64,000 nucleotides of DNA from DATATJ01 sp963789075 (lineage in GTDB: Bacteria; Acidobacteriota; Vicinamibacteria; Vicinamibacterales; CAVVIG01): assembly GCA_963789075.1 (NCBI GenBank), contig CAWBJQ010000014.1:1240001-1304000 (forward strand), given 5' to 3'. The position numbers were made by a program, and so were the translations under genes. A model generated the notes under the pieces. It was not told where the DNA came from. It ran no database searches and worked only from the letters and a program-made list of their open reading frames with translations. This document shows, one piece after another, positions 1 to 8,444 of the stretch. Each line of letters opens with the position of its first letter. Within the stretch, counting starts at the first letter, position 1.

Positions 1-1116
1 CCGAAAGTGATTCTGCCGGCGCCGGCGCGCGAGTGGTCCGACGCCCGTGTGCGCGTGGTGTTGTGCCACGAGCTCGCGCACATTCGACGAGGCGATTGGC
101 TCGTGCAACTCGTCGCCGAGCTGCTGCGATCGGTCTATTGGTTCAACCCGCTGTTATGGATGGCATGCCAGCGGGTGCGGCAGGAAAGCGAGCACGCGTG
201 CGACGACGTTGTTCTGAGCCTCGGCGTCGAAGGGCCTGAGTATGCCGCGCATCTGCTGGACGTCGCCCGGTCCTTCAGAGCGCATCGTCATGTGTGGTCG
301 CCTGCCCTGGCGATTGCGCGTCCGTCCAGTCTTGAAAGGAGAGTCCGCGCCATGTTGAATGCTCACCTCGATCGGAATCCGATCACCCGCTCGGCCGGCA
401 TTCTGGCGGTCGCCGCGCTCCTCGCAGTCGCCGTACCCATCGCCGGATTTACCGCGTTCGCCGACGGTGCGTCCACGACGTTGTCTGGCACGGTCGTCGA
501 TCAGCTCGGTCGCGGCATTCCCGACGTCACACTTGGATTGTCGGACGCGCAAACGCGCGCGCGCCACGAGGTTCACACCGATCAGACGGGACACTTCGAG
601 TTCATCGCGGTGCCCTCGGGCGTTTACGCGTTCGATGCCAAACGGCCAGGCTTCGAAACGCTCCAGGCATCCGTGACACTGGCCGGTTCGACCATGCGCC
701 GCGATCTGACGCTGCAGATCGGTACGATCCACGAAACCATCACCTTGACGTCGAACAACAACGCGCCACGGACCCGTGGAACGGCGCCGGGTCCGCGTCC
801 GCAGCACGCGGAAGCCGATCCCTGCCTGAACTCGCCAGCCGGTGGGTGCATTCTTGCGCCCACGAAGATCCGCGACGTCAGGCCGATCTATCCGGAGGCC
901 GAGGCGCAGACGAAGGTGGGAGGCACCGTGAAGCTCGATGGACACATCACGACCGACGGCTCGGTCGCCAATCTACAGGTCGTCGACGCCTCGGATCCCG
1001 CGTTCGCCAACGCGGCGCTCGAGGCCGTGGGGCAGTGGCAGTTCACTGCAACGCATCTCGACGGCACGCCGGTGGATACGCGGATGATCGTGATGGTGAT
1101 GTTCAAGCCGCTGTAA
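1..1116 (+). CDS. BlaR1-like M56 peptidase with carboxypeptidase-regulatory and TonB C-terminal domains (5' partial)
   Basis: The gene enters from the left edge, so its N-terminal membrane segments are missing. The visible part opens with the M56 zinc-protease site HELAH (bases 67-81) and the downstream QESEHACDD region that follows it in BlaR1/MecR1 proteins. A transmembrane segment follows at about residues 130-150 of the visible part, then a carboxypeptidase-regulatory-like beta domain (about 155-235), then a TonB C-terminal domain (about 282-369) containing RPIYPEAEAQ. M56 proteins of this type sense envelope or beta-lactam stress and usually cleave a BlaI-type repressor. The repressor would lie upstream, outside the window. 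Extra CarboxypepD_reg and TonB domains on M56 proteins are common in Acidobacteriota. The family assignment is firm; the sensed signal is unknown. Confidence 0.85.
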   Translation, partial: PKVILPAPAREWSDARVRVVLCHELAHIRRGDWLVQLVAELLRSVYWFNPLLWMACQRVRQESEHACDDVVLSLGVEGPEYAAHLLDVARSFRAHRHVWSPALAIARPSSLERRVRAMLNAHLDRNPITRSAGILAVAALLAVAVPIAGFTAFADGASTTLSGTVVDQLGRGIPDVTLGLSDAQTRARHEVHTDQTGHFEFIAVPSGVYAFDAKRPGFETLQASVTLAGSTMRRDLTLQIGTIHETITLTSNNNAPRTRGTAPGPRPQHAEADPCLNSPAGGCILAPTKIRDVRPIYPEAEAQTKVGGTVKLDGHITTDGSVANLQVVDASDPAFANAALEAVGQWQFTATHLDGTPVDTRMIVMVMFKPL

Positions 1117-1153
1117 CACGAGGACGCGTGGCTCATCACGAAGAACGAGAGTC

Positions 1154-2080
1154 CTATCGTGTCGCGAGCTTCTTGGTCGCGAACGGGCGCGCGAAGGCCG
1201 CAGGCGGATTGTGGCCCGTCGTCGTTGCCGCCTTGCGGAAGAACTCGAGCGCCTGCGTTTTGTCGCCCAGCTTCTCGTACGTCTCGCCGATCAGGACCTG
1301 GATGAACGGATCGGACTGATTGGCCTGCTGGAAATCGTTGAGGGCCGTCTTGTAATCGCCGGCGTAGAACGCGACGTAGCCGGTGAGATACGGCAAGAAC
1401 ACGGCCTGCGCTTTCGCCATTTCCGGATTCGCATCGAGGATCGCCTTCGCTGCCGCGACGTGTTGCGTTGCCTCCGCGGTCTGGTGCCGCCGTGCGGCGA
1501 GCCGGGCCAGCGCATGCTCGGTGCGGAACTGCCAGAGCGCGGTGCGATCGGGCGCGATGTCCGGCTCCTTCAGTCCGGCGTCGCGTCCCCGTTTGTACAG
1601 CACTTCCGCAGCGTTGAAGTCGCCCGCCTCGATGCAGACGCGCGCGGCTTCGTTCAGGATCTCGCCCTGGTTGTAGAAATCCTTCACGGACACGTAGTAG
1701 CCGAACACCTGCTCTTCGAACTTCGCCGTGTTGGGGCAATCGTTCTCGAACGCGTACGACATCGCCATCGCGCGCTGCGCGTTCGCTTTCGCCAGCGGCG
1801 TCGGCGCCGCCTCGATGGCCTTTGAGAAGTACCGTTTGGCATCCGCGCTGCGGCCCATGAGATCGAGGACGATGCCGGCGCCGTTGTTGGCGACCATCGA
1901 ATCGGGAGTCGTCTGCAGCTCCCGCTGATAGTGCGCGAGCGCCTCGCCGAGGTTGTTCTCGCGCGTCAGCTGCTGCGCCTGCCGGATGAGCTCCGATGGC
2001 GGTGCGCCGCCACGCTGAGGGACAACCGTGGCGGCTGGCAACAGGAGCCCGACGATGAGCGCCGCGTGTCGAGTGCGCAT
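1154..2080 (-). CDS. Exported tetratricopeptide-repeat protein
   Basis: A 308-residue protein with a cleavable signal peptide (MRTRHAALIVGLLLPAATVV) followed by degenerate TPR helices from about residue 28 to the end. The TPR pattern is clear in ALAHYQRELQTTPDSMVANN, in DAKRYFSKAIEAAP and in the last repeat, QVLIGETYEKLGDKTQALEF. TPRs bind peptides or other proteins, so a periplasmic scaffold is the likely role, but no partner is visible. It converges on the M56 gene with a 37-bp gap that shows no clear terminator. The upstream start ATG sits about 20 bp inside a poorly conserved spacer. The specific function is not recognised. Confidence 0.8.
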   Translation of the reverse strand: MRTRHAALIVGLLLPAATVVPQRGGAPPSELIRQAQQLTRENNLGEALAHYQRELQTTPDSMVANNGAGIVLDLMGRSADAKRYFSKAIEAAPTPLAKANAQRAMAMSYAFENDCPNTAKFEEQVFGYYVSVKDFYNQGEILNEAARVCIEAGDFNAAEVLYKRGRDAGLKEPDIAPDRTALWQFRTEHALARLAARRHQTAEATQHVAAAKAILDANPEMAKAQAVFLPYLTGYVAFYAGDYKTALNDFQQANQSDPFIQVLIGETYEKLGDKTQALEFFRKAATTTGHNPPAAFARPFATKKLATR

Positions 2081-2494
2081 AGGGAAAGTTTAGGACGTCT
2101 TCTTTCCCTCGCGCAACGCGGTTCGCATCGCGGCGGCGAGGTCGCGCAGCGGCCTGCGCAACGCGGAGCGGATGGTCACTTGTCCACCACCGAGGGCGCC
2201 GACCCTTCGACACGCCGGGTCGTGCCGAGCCAAGTCAAAGGACGAGCAGACTGAGCACAGTCCTGCCCGGTATGTCGGCGATCTCGGTAGCCTTCGGTCT
2301 GCTGACGTGCGCTATTTAGGTCCGCAGGGTGACGGCGAGGGCTGTTGGACGAGGACCCTTCCTGCGGCGCCCGCTTATCGGGCCAGGCGCCAATCACTTT
2401 GACTCGGACGGAAGACGGGTGGGATGATCCTGGCAGGACTCAAGGTCTTCAACTCGTTCAAGGAATTCAGATAAGCTCGCGCCTGCAGCTTTTC
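2081..2494. other. Intergenic region with a repeat-like palindrome
   Basis: There is no convincing gene in these 414 bases, although one frame stays open from 2345 into the acyltransferase. A short stem, CGACCC (2200-2205) with GGGTCG (2217-2222), is followed by text resembling the dispersed 'cttcgac...gccgagc...gactgagcac' intergenic repeat common in environmental high-GC genomes. Promoters for the TPR gene and the acyltransferase should lie here, but I could not identify -35/-10 boxes. Confidence 0.4.
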
Positions 2495-3130
2495 ATGACG
2501 AGCGTTCCCCCGTCACGGCGACTATCGGCCCACAGTACCCGCACGTACATCACCGCCGCGGTGTTTCAGTTCGTGTGGGGTCTGGTCAAGTACGTGCCGA
2601 CGCCGCTCGGCGATCCGCTTCGGCGCGCGGTGCTTGGCGCCGCCCTGGCCGAGTGTCGCCTGCCGCTGTTCTGGATCCGCAGCGGCATCGACGTGTGGTG
2701 GCCGAGCGGCATCCGGATCGGCCGCAGTTGTCTCAACGAGAACGTGTTTCTCAACGGGTACGGCGGCATCACGATCGGCGACCATTGCCTGATCGGCCGC
2801 GGCACGTCCTTCTTCTCCGGCGGCCACACATTCGGCAGCCGCGACCGCCTGATTCTCGATCAACCGCTGCAAAAGGCGCCGATCGCCGTGGGCGATGACG
2901 TGTACTTCGGCCTCAATGCCGTGGTGCTTGGCGGCGTCACGATTGGCACCGGCGCGATCGTCGGCGCAGGTGCCGTCGTCGTCGAAGACGTGCCGGCTGG
3001 CGCCATAGTCGCCGGGGTGCCGGCGCGCTTCGTCCGATATCGCGATGGGTATCCAGAGCCGCAGGACGATCGCGCAACGGTTCAAGAATCATCTGTTCGC
3101 GCCGCAGCGTCCGACGGTGTTGTCGGATGA
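2495..3130 (+). CDS. Left-handed beta-helix (hexapeptide-repeat) acyltransferase
   Basis: I chose the ATG at 2495, which gives 211 residues. The protein has the hexapeptide pattern of a LbetaH acyltransferase: IRIGRSCLNENVFLNGYG, ITIGDHCLIGRGTSFFSGGH, then VTIGTGAIVGAGAVVVEDVP ending in the usual VPARFVR. The His in SGGHTFG fits the catalytic position of the maa/wcaF/nodL class. Such enzymes acetylate sugars or lipids, and the methyltransferase, GT2 and AsnB genes further on suggest surface-glycan decoration. The last 28 codons overlap in another frame with a methyltransferase start (3045). The 3' third of the gene is duplicated at 6730. Confidence 0.8.
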   Translation: MTSVPPSRRLSAHSTRTYITAAVFQFVWGLVKYVPTPLGDPLRRAVLGAALAECRLPLFWIRSGIDVWWPSGIRIGRSCLNENVFLNGYGGITIGDHCLIGRGTSFFSGGHTFGSRDRLILDQPLQKAPIAVGDDVYFGLNAVVLGGVTIGTGAIVGAGAVVVEDVPAGAIVAGVPARFVRYRDGYPEPQDDRATVQESSVRAAASDGVVG

Positions 3131-3138
3131 GCAGTGCG
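2876..3138 (+). repeat. 263-bp direct duplication, left copy
   Basis: This stretch recurs at 6730-6992 with a constant offset of 3854 bp and no gaps. I count about 13 mismatches, so roughly 95% identity, and the last 130 bp are almost identical. It carries the 3' part of the acyltransferase gene and the first about 30 codons of the methyltransferase. In this left copy the acyltransferase is complete and the methyltransferase is truncated. Confidence 0.92.
3045..3138 (+). pseudogene. 5' fragment of the class I methyltransferase gene (left duplication copy)
   Basis: The first about 31 codons, starting MGIQSRRTIAQRFKNHLF, match the intact methyltransferase beginning at 6899. Similarity stops sharply at the duplication boundary near 3138 and the frame continues into unrelated sequence at the 3' end of the protease gene. 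It has no SAM-binding motif and cannot be functional by itself. Confidence 0.75.
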
Positions 3139-3185
3139 CTCGTCCCGGCGAGCAGGATCACGCACGTCACGCTACTCGCGACTCT

Positions 3186-6100
3186 TCAAGGCATGTTGCT
3201 GATGCTGACGTTCGAGAAGGTCCCGGTTGCGACGCGGGTATTGTCGTGGCTGGTGACCGCGAGACCGACGTAGATCGTCTGCGTCATCGGGATCGTGTCC
3301 GTGCCCAGGACGACCCAAGTCGTTCCATCGCCTGATTCCAAAGCGGTGAAGCTGTCACCCTGGCGCTCCAGACGTACCCAGCGCGGCGGCGCTGCCGAGG
3401 GACCGGCCGTATTGATCGAGTCGCCACCCGTCGTGTCGCGCCGCTGGAACGCGACGCCTTTGGCGGCCGACACCAGCATGAAGGCGTGCGCCGCGTTGGC
3501 GTGGAGCGTCGCGCGGAACATCACGCCGGCCTTCGACCAGGCGCTGGCCTTCGTGACGCTCGCCACTCGCGCGACGATGGAGCCGTCGCCGGTCCACGGC
3601 TGGTAGACATAATGGAAGGCGTCGGCTGTTCCCCAGATGTCCGCGCCCGACGCTTTCACCGTGAACGTGCCGTTCGCATACTGTGCGCTGCCCGTCGACT
3701 CGACTGCGCCGACGTCGGCATCCTGCCACGGGCTCGGCACGTTGCTGCTCGACACGGTCACAGCGTCGAGCGCCGCCGTGGTCGTCTTGGCATTGTCGTG
3801 GCTGGTGACCGCGAGACCGATGTAGATCGTCTGCGGCATCGAGATGGTATCGATGCCGACGCGCGTCCAGCTCGTGCCGTCGCTCGATTGGTAGGCCGTG
3901 AACATATTGCCGCTGCGGGCGAGGCGCATCCAGCGCGGCGGTGCTGCCGACGGACCATCCGTATCGATCGAGTCGCCGCCAGTCGTGTCGCGCCGCTGGA
4001 ACGCGACGCCTTTGGCGGCCGACACCAGCATGAAGGCGTGCGCCGCGTTGGCCTCGAGCGTCGCACGGAACATCACGCCGGCCTTCGACCAGGCGCTGGC
4101 CTCCGTGACGCTCGCCACGCGCGCGACGATCGAGCCGTCGCCGATCCACGGACGGTAGATGTAGTGAAAGGCGTCGGCTGCTCCCCAGATGTCCGCGCCC
4201 GACGCCTTCACCGTGAACGTGCCGTTCGCATACTGTGCGCTGCCCGTCGACCCGACTGCGCCGATGTCGCGGTCGAGCCAGCCGTGGGGCAGCGAGGTCG
4301 TTGAGGTGGCGGCCACGCCGACCTGCTCAAAAGTCGCCCGCGCCTCCTTCGTCGCGTCGTGGCTCGACACGGCGAGGCCTGCGTACACCGTCGACATCAT
4401 GCTGAACGTGTCGCGACCCACGACCGTCCAGGAACGCCCGTCGGTGGAGGTCGACGCGGTGATCGTCTGGCCGACGCGCGCCAGCTTCACGAAGCGCGGC
4501 GCGGTTCCGCTTCCGCCGCTCGTATTGATGCTCTCGCCGCCGGTGACGGTACGGCGCTGGAACGCCAGTCCTTTACCCGCAGAGACCAGCATGAACGCGT
4601 GCGCCGAGTTGGCGTCGAGCGTTTCGCGGATCATCACGCCAGCTTTCGTCCACGACTCGACGTTCTCGATCGAGCTCACCTCGGCGGTAATCGTGCCGTC
4701 GCCGATGAGCGGCTGATACACGAACCGGAACGCATCCGAGGTACCCCAGATGTCCGCGCCACCGCCGTACATCGCAAAGACGCCGCTGCCGTCCGAGGCC
4801 CATCCGGTGACGCCGGTAACGCCGATATCTTCCGTCGACCACGGGGACGGAAGATTCGCCGGCTGGTTGACAAAGATCTGCCGTGCGATCGAAGAACTGG
4901 TGGCGCCCAGGTTGTCGATCGCCACCGCCGTCAGCGTGTACGTCCCGGCCGTGACGCCGCTCCATTTGAACGAGTACGGCACGGTCGTGTCGGTGCCCAA
5001 GTACGCGCCGTTGGCGTAGAAGTCGACTCGCGCGACGTGTCCGTCGGCGTCGGCGGCGTCTGCCGTGATGACGATGGTGGCCGGCGTCGTGAAGTGGCTT
5101 TGATCGTCGGGGCTCGTCAGGCTGATGTGCGGCGCTTGATTCCCAGCCGCACAGTGCTGGAGCGCGCGGTCCGCGTTCACCCGTCCGCCCGAAATGGTCT
5201 TCCCGCCCAACGCTGGAACCGGATCGACGGTCTGCAGCAGCAGGTTCTTGAGCTGGGCCGTCGCGAGATTGCACTGCGAGAGCACGAGCTCGGCGACACC
5301 CGAGACCACGGCGGTCGCGGGAGAGGTGCCGCTGATGCTCCAGTACGTGCTGCTGCCGTCGCTGGCGACGATGCTGTTGGTGGTTGTGATGTCGTCGCCG
5401 GGCGCGCCGACGTGGACAGTCGTGGCGCCGTAGTTTGAGTAGCTGGACAGATCGTCGGTCTGGCTCGTTGCCGCAACCGCAACGACGTTTGGCGCGTCGT
5501 CGTTCGCGGGATAGGCCGGGGTGACGTCGTTGTTCTGGCTGCTGTTGCCGGCCGCCACGACAAACAGCATGCCGGCCGCGTTGGTCTTGGCGATCTCGTC
5601 GGCCAGCGCCTGGGAGTACGCATCGTCGTTATAGCTGTTTGAGAGCACGCGCACGTCGGCGGCGGCCCCGAAGATCTGCTTCAACTGAATCGCGGCGTCG
5701 AGCACGTTGATCAGGTCCGATGTGAAGCCCGAGCCGTCGGGCCCGAGAAACCGCAAGTCCATGATGCGGGCTCGCCAGTTCACGCCCGACACGCCGATTC
5801 TGTTGTTGCCCGTCGCGCCAACGATGCCGGCCATGCCAGTGCCGTGGCCGTTGCCGTCGATCGGGTCGCAGGTGTGCCGGTACGCATCGTATCCGTGCGC
5901 GCCAGCCGGACAGTCTTCCCGAGTTTGGCCGCCGTTGGTGTAGATGGTGTACGGCGCTGGCGCGGACCAGAGATTGGCGACGAGGTCGCTGTGCGCGTGG
6001 GAGATCCCGGTGTCGACGATGCCGACGACGTGCGCGCCCGAGCCGGTGGTCAGAGTCCACGCCGCGGGCGCGTGGATATCGGCGCCTGGCGTCTGGCCGT

Positions 6101-6554
6101 TCGAGAGGAACCATTGTTGCGGAAAGAGCGGATCGTTGGGGACCGTATTCGTCGCCCTGAGGATGTAGTTCGGCTCTGCGTATACGACGTCGGGCCGCTG
6201 CGAGAGCATCGCGACGAGGTCCGCCGCGCGGGCGCTGCGCGACCGAATGCGGCGCGCCCCCGCCGGCAGATGGACCACGTCCATGGCGTCGACCAGGGCT
6301 TCGATCTCGCCGGCGGGCGGCTCACGCCGGAAGCGGACTAGGACTTCTCGCGCCGCGGCTTCGTGTCCATCGATGATCTCCGTCGCTCGTTGGATCGAAG
6401 CGACCTCCCGCTGGCTGTGCAACTCGGCGACGGCGGCGACGGCGACGCTCAGGAGCAGGGCAAAGAACGATGCGGCCGAGAGAAGAGAGGGAGGCCGCGA
6501 ATATTGCCGGGGTGAACCGCTCATGCGTCGCATCACGTGCAAGGGGCAAACCAA
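3186..6554 (-). CDS. Secreted subtilisin-like (S8) serine protease with Ig-like domain and three C-terminal beta-sandwich modules
   Basis: A 1122-residue exported protease. A signal segment lies at about residues 22-44. An inhibitor-like prodomain ends near EPNYILRATN (about 136). The S8 domain (about 145-465) has D181 in VGIVDTGIS, H237 in GNGHGTG, oxyanion N337 in AAGNSS and S411 in SGTSPAT; the usual Met after the catalytic Ser is Pro. An Ig-like Big_7-type domain follows (about 475-570), then three modules of about 180 residues, each containing GADIWG, W(S/T)KAGVM and AHAFMLVSA. The modules resemble DUF1349/concanavalin-like domains, and the last two are nearly identical. It is probably a secreted scavenging protease. 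It lies antisense between the two copies of a 263-bp duplication and splits an acyltransferase/methyltransferase pair. Confidence 0.92.
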   Translation of the reverse strand: MVCPLHVMRRMSGSPRQYSRPPSLLSAASFFALLLSVAVAAVAELHSQREVASIQRATEIIDGHEAAAREVLVRFRREPPAGEIEALVDAMDVVHLPAGARRIRSRSARAADLVAMLSQRPDVVYAEPNYILRATNTVPNDPLFPQQWFLSNGQTPGADIHAPAAWTLTTGSGAHVVGIVDTGISHAHSDLVANLWSAPAPYTIYTNGGQTREDCPAGAHGYDAYRHTCDPIDGNGHGTGMAGIVGATGNNRIGVSGVNWRARIMDLRFLGPDGSGFTSDLINVLDAAIQLKQIFGAAADVRVLSNSYNDDAYSQALADEIAKTNAAGMLFVVAAGNSSQNNDVTPAYPANDDAPNVVAVAATSQTDDLSSYSNYGATTVHVGAPGDDITTTNSIVASDGSSTYWSISGTSPATAVVSGVAELVLSQCNLATAQLKNLLLQTVDPVPALGGKTISGGRVNADRALQHCAAGNQAPHISLTSPDDQSHFTTPATIVITADAADADGHVARVDFYANGAYLGTDTTVPYSFKWSGVTAGTYTLTAVAIDNLGATSSSIARQIFVNQPANLPSPWSTEDIGVTGVTGWASDGSGVFAMYGGGADIWGTSDAFRFVYQPLIGDGTITAEVSSIENVESWTKAGVMIRETLDANSAHAFMLVSAGKGLAFQRRTVTGGESINTSGGSGTAPRFVKLARVGQTITASTSTDGRSWTVVGRDTFSMMSTVYAGLAVSSHDATKEARATFEQVGVAATSTTSLPHGWLDRDIGAVGSTGSAQYANGTFTVKASGADIWGAADAFHYIYRPWIGDGSIVARVASVTEASAWSKAGVMFRATLEANAAHAFMLVSAAKGVAFQRRDTTGGDSIDTDGPSAAPPRWMRLARSGNMFTAYQSSDGTSWTRVGIDTISMPQTIYIGLAVTSHDNAKTTTAALDAVTVSSSNVPSPWQDADVGAVESTGSAQYANGTFTVKASGADIWGTADAFHYVYQPWTGDGSIVARVASVTKASAWSKAGVMFRATLHANAAHAFMLVSAAKGVAFQRRDTTGGDSINTAGPSAAPPRWVRLERQGDSFTALESGDGTTWVVLGTDTIPMTQTIYVGLAVTSHDNTRVATGTFSNVSISNMP

Positions 6555-6729
6555 TGGCGGCGCGGAAAAATTCGATAGCTTCTCGACGTCGCGCGTGACC
6601 GTCAGAATCCGAAGGCTCTTTGTGGTCCGTCTGTTTCGCTTTGTTTGCCTGAAATCGATGCCGCTCGAGGATGCGATTCAGTCACCAACGTTCTCGCGGC
6701 GACAAATGCCGGGGGCGATGGCCACATCG

Positions 6730-6984
6730 GCGCCAATCGCGATTGGTGATGACGTATACTTCGGCCTCAATGCCGTGGTGCTTGGCGGCGTCACGATTGG
6801 CACCGGCGCGATCATCGGCGTGGGTGCCGTCGTCGTCGAAGACGTGCCGGCTGGCGCCGTAGTCGCCGGTGTGCCGGCGCGCTTCGTCCGATATCGCGAT
6901 GGGTATCCAGAGCCGCAGGACGATCGCGCAACGGTTCAAGAATCATCTGTTCGCGCCGCTGCGTCTGACGGTGTTGTCGGATGA
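6730..6984 (+). pseudogene. 3' fragment of hexapeptide acyltransferase (right duplication copy)
   Basis: Encodes only the last hexapeptide coils (VGDD-type VYFGLNAVVLGG, VTIGTGAIIGVGAVVVEDVP) and the C-terminal tail, ending at the TGA at 6982. The catalytic region is absent, because similarity to the intact gene at 2495 starts at 6730. An open frame continues upstream through unrelated DNA, so a chimeric product is conceivable, but its N-terminal part looks non-coding. Confidence 0.7.
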
Positions 6985-6992
6985 GCAGTGCG
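6730..6992 (+). repeat. 263-bp direct duplication, right copy
   Basis: Right copy of the segment at 2876-3138. Here the acyltransferase part is only a 3' fragment, whereas the methyltransferase starting inside the copy at 6899 is complete. The similarity begins abruptly at GCGCC (6730) and ends after GAGCAGTGCG (6992). Confidence 0.92.
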
Positions 6993-7534
6993 GACGATAT
7001 GGCATCACGTCCATCAACGAGGAGCGCATCGCATTTGCCCGGCGGTTCGTGCGCGGCCGCCTGCTCGACGTGGGATGCGGTCACAACCGGCTTGTCGCGG
7101 GCTACTCGCAGTTTGGCGTCGGCGTCGACGTGTTCGACTGGGGCGCGCGGGCGCTCATCCTGACCGACACGTCGCGCCTTCCGTTCCTGGACCGAAGCTT
7201 CGACACCGTGACGATTCTCGCGGCGCTCAATCACATCCCGAACCGCGTCCCCGTGCTCGAGGAAGTGGATCGCGTGCTGCGCGACGATGGCCGGGTGGTC
7301 CTGACCATGATCACGCCGGTCCTGTCGACGATTGGTCATCGATTCCTGTGGTGGTATGGGGAAGATTGGGCGCGCGGGATGGTCGACGGCGAGGTGTACG
7401 GCTTTACCCCGCGGCAGGTTGGCGCGCTCATGTCGGACGCGGGCTTCACGCTGGAACGGCACACGCGGTTCCTTTACGGACTGAATCATCTCTACGTCTT
7501 CCGAAAGAAACGCGATGCTGATCAATCCGCCTGA
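6899..7534 (+). CDS. Class I SAM-dependent methyltransferase
   Basis: Starting from the ATG at 6899 (MGIQSRRTIAQRF) this gives 211 residues. The Rossmann SAM-binding motif I is LLDVGCGHN; motif II is VGVDVFDW, and TSRLPFLDRSFDTVTILAAL is the acidic/hydrophobic motif of Methyltransf_11 proteins. The start overlaps the end of the acyltransferase fragment by 86 bp, and the 3' end overlaps the GT2 start at 7515 by 20 bp, so the genes are tightly packed. The likely role is methylation of a sugar or lipid carrier in the glycan pathway encoded around it; the substrate cannot be read from the sequence. Confidence 0.85.
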   Translation: MGIQSRRTIAQRFKNHLFAPLRLTVLSDEQCGRYGITSINEERIAFARRFVRGRLLDVGCGHNRLVAGYSQFGVGVDVFDWGARALILTDTSRLPFLDRSFDTVTILAALNHIPNRVPVLEEVDRVLRDDGRVVLTMITPVLSTIGHRFLWWYGEDWARGMVDGEVYGFTPRQVGALMSDAGFTLERHTRFLYGLNHLYVFRKKRDADQSA

Positions 7535-8442
7535 CGGATCGGCCGTGACCATCATCGTGCCGGCGCTGAACGAAGAGGCCGCGATCGAAGACACTCTCCG
7601 CCGCCTCAGGCAGAGATTCAACGCCGCGGAGATTCTGCTGATCGATGATGGGTGCAGCGACCGGACGGGGGAGCGGGCTGCCGCCGTCGGTGGCGTGCAG
7701 GTCTTGCGGCACGACACGACCCGCGGATACGGCGCGTCCATCAAGACCGGCGTGCGCCACGCGGCGCACGACACCATCGCCTGGTACGACGCCGACGGCC
7801 AACACACGCCCGAAGCGCTCGATGCGCTGTTGGAACGCTTTCGCACCCGCAATCTTCACGCGGCAATCGGCTCGCGTACCAAAGACTCCGCATACGACCG
7901 GCGCCGATTGATTGGGAAGGCCGTCCTCGCGTTTGTCGTCCAGCTCGTCGCGGCGCGACGGATGACCGATGTCAACTGCGGCTTGCGCGTCATGCGCCGC
8001 AGCGTGCTTCGCCGATATCTGCACTTGTTGCCCGACGGCTTTTCTGCCGCAATCACGTCGACGCTGCTCATGCTGAAGCGCGGCTATCGCGTCGAATTCG
8101 TGCCGGTGGTCGTGCACCCGCGGGTTGGCCACAGCAGCGTGCGCATGCTTCGCGACGGACTGCGGTCGGTGCACACGAGCCTGCGGATTCTTGATGCTGT
8201 TCCACGCGTTTCGCGCCTTCTCGCTCGTGGCGGCGATGCTCTTTCTCGTCGGTTCAGTCTATGGATTGTGGGTTGCGCTCAGCTTCGGACGCGGGTTTCC
8301 CGCGCTCGCCAGCGTCCTCGTGCTCAGCGGGGTCATCATCTTTTTCATGGGGCTGCTCACCGATCAGGTGGTGGCCCTGAGGATGGAGCGACTCGAAGAA
8401 GACGGCGCCGACGACACCGTGCGCGAAGCCCGCGTCAACTGA
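7515..8442 (+). CDS. GT2 glycosyltransferase (dolichyl-phosphate-mannose-synthase-like), frameshifted
   Basis: The N-terminal part (about 225 residues) is a GT2 domain with IIVPALNEE, the DDGCSDRTG nucleotide loop and the DADGQH acceptor Asp motif, then VNCGLRVMRR. Near 8193 the frame shifts: the original frame degenerates into Arg-rich text, while the next frame continues RIL/MLFHAFRAFSLVAAMLFL with two membrane helices and ends VREARVN at 8442. One surplus G in CTTGATG would explain this. Two C-terminal helices are usual for GT2 proteins that transfer sugars to polyprenyl phosphate. asnB starts 2 bp after the stop. Without the frameshift the first frame would read straight into asnB, which I regard as an artefact. 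Confidence 0.85.
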
Positions 8443-8444
8443 CG

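Noticed and set aside
4359..5438. Long plus-strand open frame of about 359 codons
   Set aside because: It is antisense to the conserved protease gene and has the Arg/Gly/Ala composition typical of shadow frames in GC-rich DNA.
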